Below, one piece after another: positions 32,213 through 33,583 of a stretch of DNA of 33,583 nt; position 1 is the stretch's first letter; every line of letters starts with the position of its first letter. The position numbers were made by a program, and so were the translations under genes. The notes under the pieces are model-generated. The model searched no databases. It was given only the letters and a program-made list of their open reading frames with translations, and was not told the origin of the DNA. The DNA comes from an uncultured Pseudomonadota bacterium (GTDB taxonomy: Bacteria; Myxococcota_A; UBA796; JAFGLY01): the NCBI GenBank assembly GCA_937912125.1, contig CALDOK010000095.1, positions 1 to 33,583 on the forward strand, written 5' to 3'.

Positions 32213-33186
32213 CCTCGCTGTTGGATCGACCCTCCGCCCGGGAGCGTGCGCTGGTCACCAGCGGCGCGCCCGTGGTGCTGTGCGTCAACCCGGTGGAGTA
32301 CCACGGGCCCCACCTGAGCGTGCACAACGACGGGCTGCTGGCCCTGGGGCTGGCACGGCTCCTGGTGGAGGGCCTGCAGGCCCGCGGCCACGACTGGCCG
32401 TGGCTGCTCGCGGGTGAGCTGGGGGTGGGGGTGGATCCGGTGAAGGGGCCAGGCTCGGAGCTGGTGCCCTACTCCCTGGTGCAGGCGCGCCTACTCGAGG
32501 CTTGCCAGCGGCTCCACGCCCTGGGGGTGCAGCGGGTCATCCTGGCCACCTTCCACGGCAGCCCGCTGCACAACCTGGCCATTCAGCGGGGGGCGCGTTG
32601 GCTCGAGGCCCGGGGCGTGCGGGTGTTCGCCCCCATGAACCTCCTGCTGCGTGAGCTGATGGACGTATCTGAGCAGCGGCTGCCCGGGGCCTTGGCCTGT
32701 GTCGCGGACCAGGCGGATCGCCTGGCTGTGGCCCAGCGCCTGCCCTTCGATGTGCACGCAGGCTTTCTCGAGACCTCTCTGGCATTGCTGCTCGCACCCG
32801 AGACGGTGGGGGCCTACCACCTGGTGCCTCCATGTCCGGGGCTGACGGCCAAGCCTGGCCTCACCCGTGTGGCCGCTCTGGCGGGCCGCCTGGGCCTGTC
32901 GGCGTTGGCCACCGAGCTGCACTTCATGGCCAGAGGGCTGGCCTGGTACGGGCTGCGGCCATTCCCCGGCTACGCGGGCGCCCCCCACCTGGCCAGCGCT
33001 GAAGCAGGCCAGGCCGTGGTGGACGAGCTCATGCCGGCCATGGTCGAGGCGGCCTGCCGCTGTCTGGTCGACGGGGAGGTCGGGCCTGGCGCGGCGCTGA
33101 GCTGGCTGGGACCGGTCACCCTTTGGGGTCGGATCCCCCGCACCAGCGCAGTGGTCACGGCACCTGGGTCCACTCACCCGCGATGA
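32209..33186 (+). CDS. Creatininase-family amidohydrolase coupled to icmF
   Basis: A 325-residue member of the creatininase / MftE family of metal-dependent amidohydrolases (creatininase, ArfB formamide hydrolase, mycofactocin MftE peptidase). Expected ligands are in order: E30 and H32 in VEYHGPHL, D41 in VHND, a His in TFHGSPLHN, and the Glu in HAGFLETS. The usual NGHGGN loop is altered to FHGSPLHN, so the substrate pocket differs from creatininase. Start GTG 32209 overlaps the icmF stop in GTGA, implying translational coupling. It has no obvious place in acyl-CoA rearrangement. The last 32 bases overlap the convergent surface-protein gene. Confidence 0.88.
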   Translation: MTSLLDRPSARERALVTSGAPVVLCVNPVEYHGPHLSVHNDGLLALGLARLLVEGLQARGHDWPWLLAGELGVGVDPVKGPGSELVPYSLVQARLLEACQRLHALGVQRVILATFHGSPLHNLAIQRGARWLEARGVRVFAPMNLLLRELMDVSEQRLPGALACVADQADRLAVAQRLPFDVHAGFLETSLALLLAPETVGAYHLVPPCPGLTAKPGLTRVAALAGRLGLSALATELHFMARGLAWYGLRPFPGYAGAPHLASAEAGQAVVDELMPAMVEAACRCLVDGEVGPGAALSWLGPVTLWGRIPRTSAVVTAPGSTHPR

Positions 33187-33583
33187 TGTCACCGCGATCG
33201 GCGCAGCCCTCGTCCACCACCGTGAAGGTGATCAGGGGGGCGGCGATGGCGTAGCCGTAGCTACCCACGGTGTCGCCGCACTCGGGATCCTGGATGGCGA
33301 AGGTGGAGCCGTCGGCGCTGAACGAGCAGGGCAGCGCCTTCTTGGCCATGTCCTCGATCATCACCGAACAGTCGCCGCTGGCTTCGCCGGTCCAGGTGAT
33401 GGTGACGGTGTAGCCGCTCTCGGTGAACTCTCTGGTCCACGCCCCCAGGATGGCGGGGTCGATGGGGGCGCCCGTGTCGGTGTCGGCATCCGTGTCGGTG
33501 TCGGCATCCGTGTCGGTGTCGGCATCCGTGTCGGCATCCGTGTCGGTGTCGGTGTCGGTGTCGCCTTCGGGGGCCGTGTCGTC
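33155..33583 (-). CDS. C-terminal part of Asp/Thr-repeat surface protein (start beyond window)
   Basis: The frame stays open from 33583 down to its stop at 33155, giving 142 visible residues. The first part is 30 alternating Asp-Thr/Asp-Ala residues, then a ~100-residue domain with four Cys (GDCSV, LPCSF, PECGD, EGCAD) that could form two disulfides and look like a small beta-sandwich similar to lipocalin-like fragments. Acidic DTDT spacers behind a lipobox are common in Myxococcota-like secreted lipoproteins; the signal peptide would be outside the window. No function recognised. Confidence 0.8.
   Translation of the reverse strand, partial: DDTAPEGDTDTDTDTDADTDADTDTDADTDTDADTDTGAPIDPAILGAWTREFTESGYTVTITWTGEASGDCSVMIEDMAKKALPCSFSADGSTFAIQDPECGDTVGSYGYAIAAPLITFTVVDEGCADRGDIIAGEWTQVP
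33473..33562 (-). repeat. Asp-Thr/Asp-Ala coding tandem repeat
   Basis: 90 bases of 6- and 12-base units (GACACC, GACACGGATGCC) in frame in the partial surface protein. It encodes only Asp-Thr and Asp-Ala pairs. A low-complexity spacer able to vary in length; not a CRISPR array because units have no distinct spacers. Confidence 0.95.

Noticed and set aside
33473..33562. Possible CRISPR array or minisatellite
   Set aside because: Simple in-frame Asp-Thr/Asp-Ala coding repeat with no spacers.

Overview
The window is about 33.6 kb of very GC-rich bacterial DNA with genes on both strands. It holds 23 protein-coding genes I can support, two of them cut by the window edges, plus one doubtful small ORF. 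I see no rRNA, tRNA, insertion sequence, prophage or CRISPR array. The MopE-type Asp/Cys repeat lipoprotein, an Asp-Thr/Asp-Ala repeat protein, several lineage-specific lipoproteins and a fused B12 mutase resemble Myxococcota or related 'deltaproteobacterial' genomes. That placement is inferred from gene content and composition, not from a marker gene.

Region 1 (1-7133). A truncated RNA-recognition-motif protein (minus) is followed by a plus-strand run: a membrane-anchored polysaccharide deacetylase, a ketosynthase with an extra C-terminal ketosynthase-like segment, a hot-dog thioesterase, an aromatic amino acid ammonia-lyase with tyrosine-type selectivity residues, and a PaaK/CapK-type CoA ligase. 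The genes overlap by 1-4 bases, except where one lipoprotein gene sits on the opposite strand between thioesterase and lyase. The set resembles the starter-unit and chain-extension part of aryl polyene, flexirubin or xanthomonadin pathways: tyrosine to 4-coumarate, activation, ketosynthase extension, thioesterase. Carrier protein, ketoreductase and dehydratase genes are not in view.

Region 2 (7130-15525). A SulP transporter converges on the ligase. Next come two secreted or membrane proteins of unknown function, a TatD-family hydrolase, a diguanylate cyclase, and an unrecognised secreted protein on the minus strand.

Region 3 (15676-24499). This is mostly core and amino-acid/acyl metabolism: a TANGO2/NRDE protein, a single-chain phosphotransacylase-butyrate kinase fusion, an MscS channel, methionine aminopeptidase, a threonine dehydratase, a ThrE-type exporter, a divergent Lrp/AsnC regulator and a PRPP synthetase. 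Dehydratase, exporter and regulator form a plausible threonine/serine homeostasis unit.

Region 4 (24578-33583). It holds the MopE-like lipoprotein, a DUF2807-like lipoprotein, an SGNH-type hydrolase, a fused isobutyryl-CoA mutase (IcmF) with both residues diagnostic of isobutyryl/butyryl-CoA, a creatininase-family amidohydrolase translationally coupled to it, and the C-terminal part of an Asp/Thr-repeat surface protein. IcmF and the transacylase-kinase fusion both act on butyryl- or isobutyryl-CoA, so the genome may link branched and straight C4 acyl-CoA to ATP formation. This link is inference; the two genes are 10 kb apart.

Most of the long opposite-strand open frames are GC-driven shadows of these genes.
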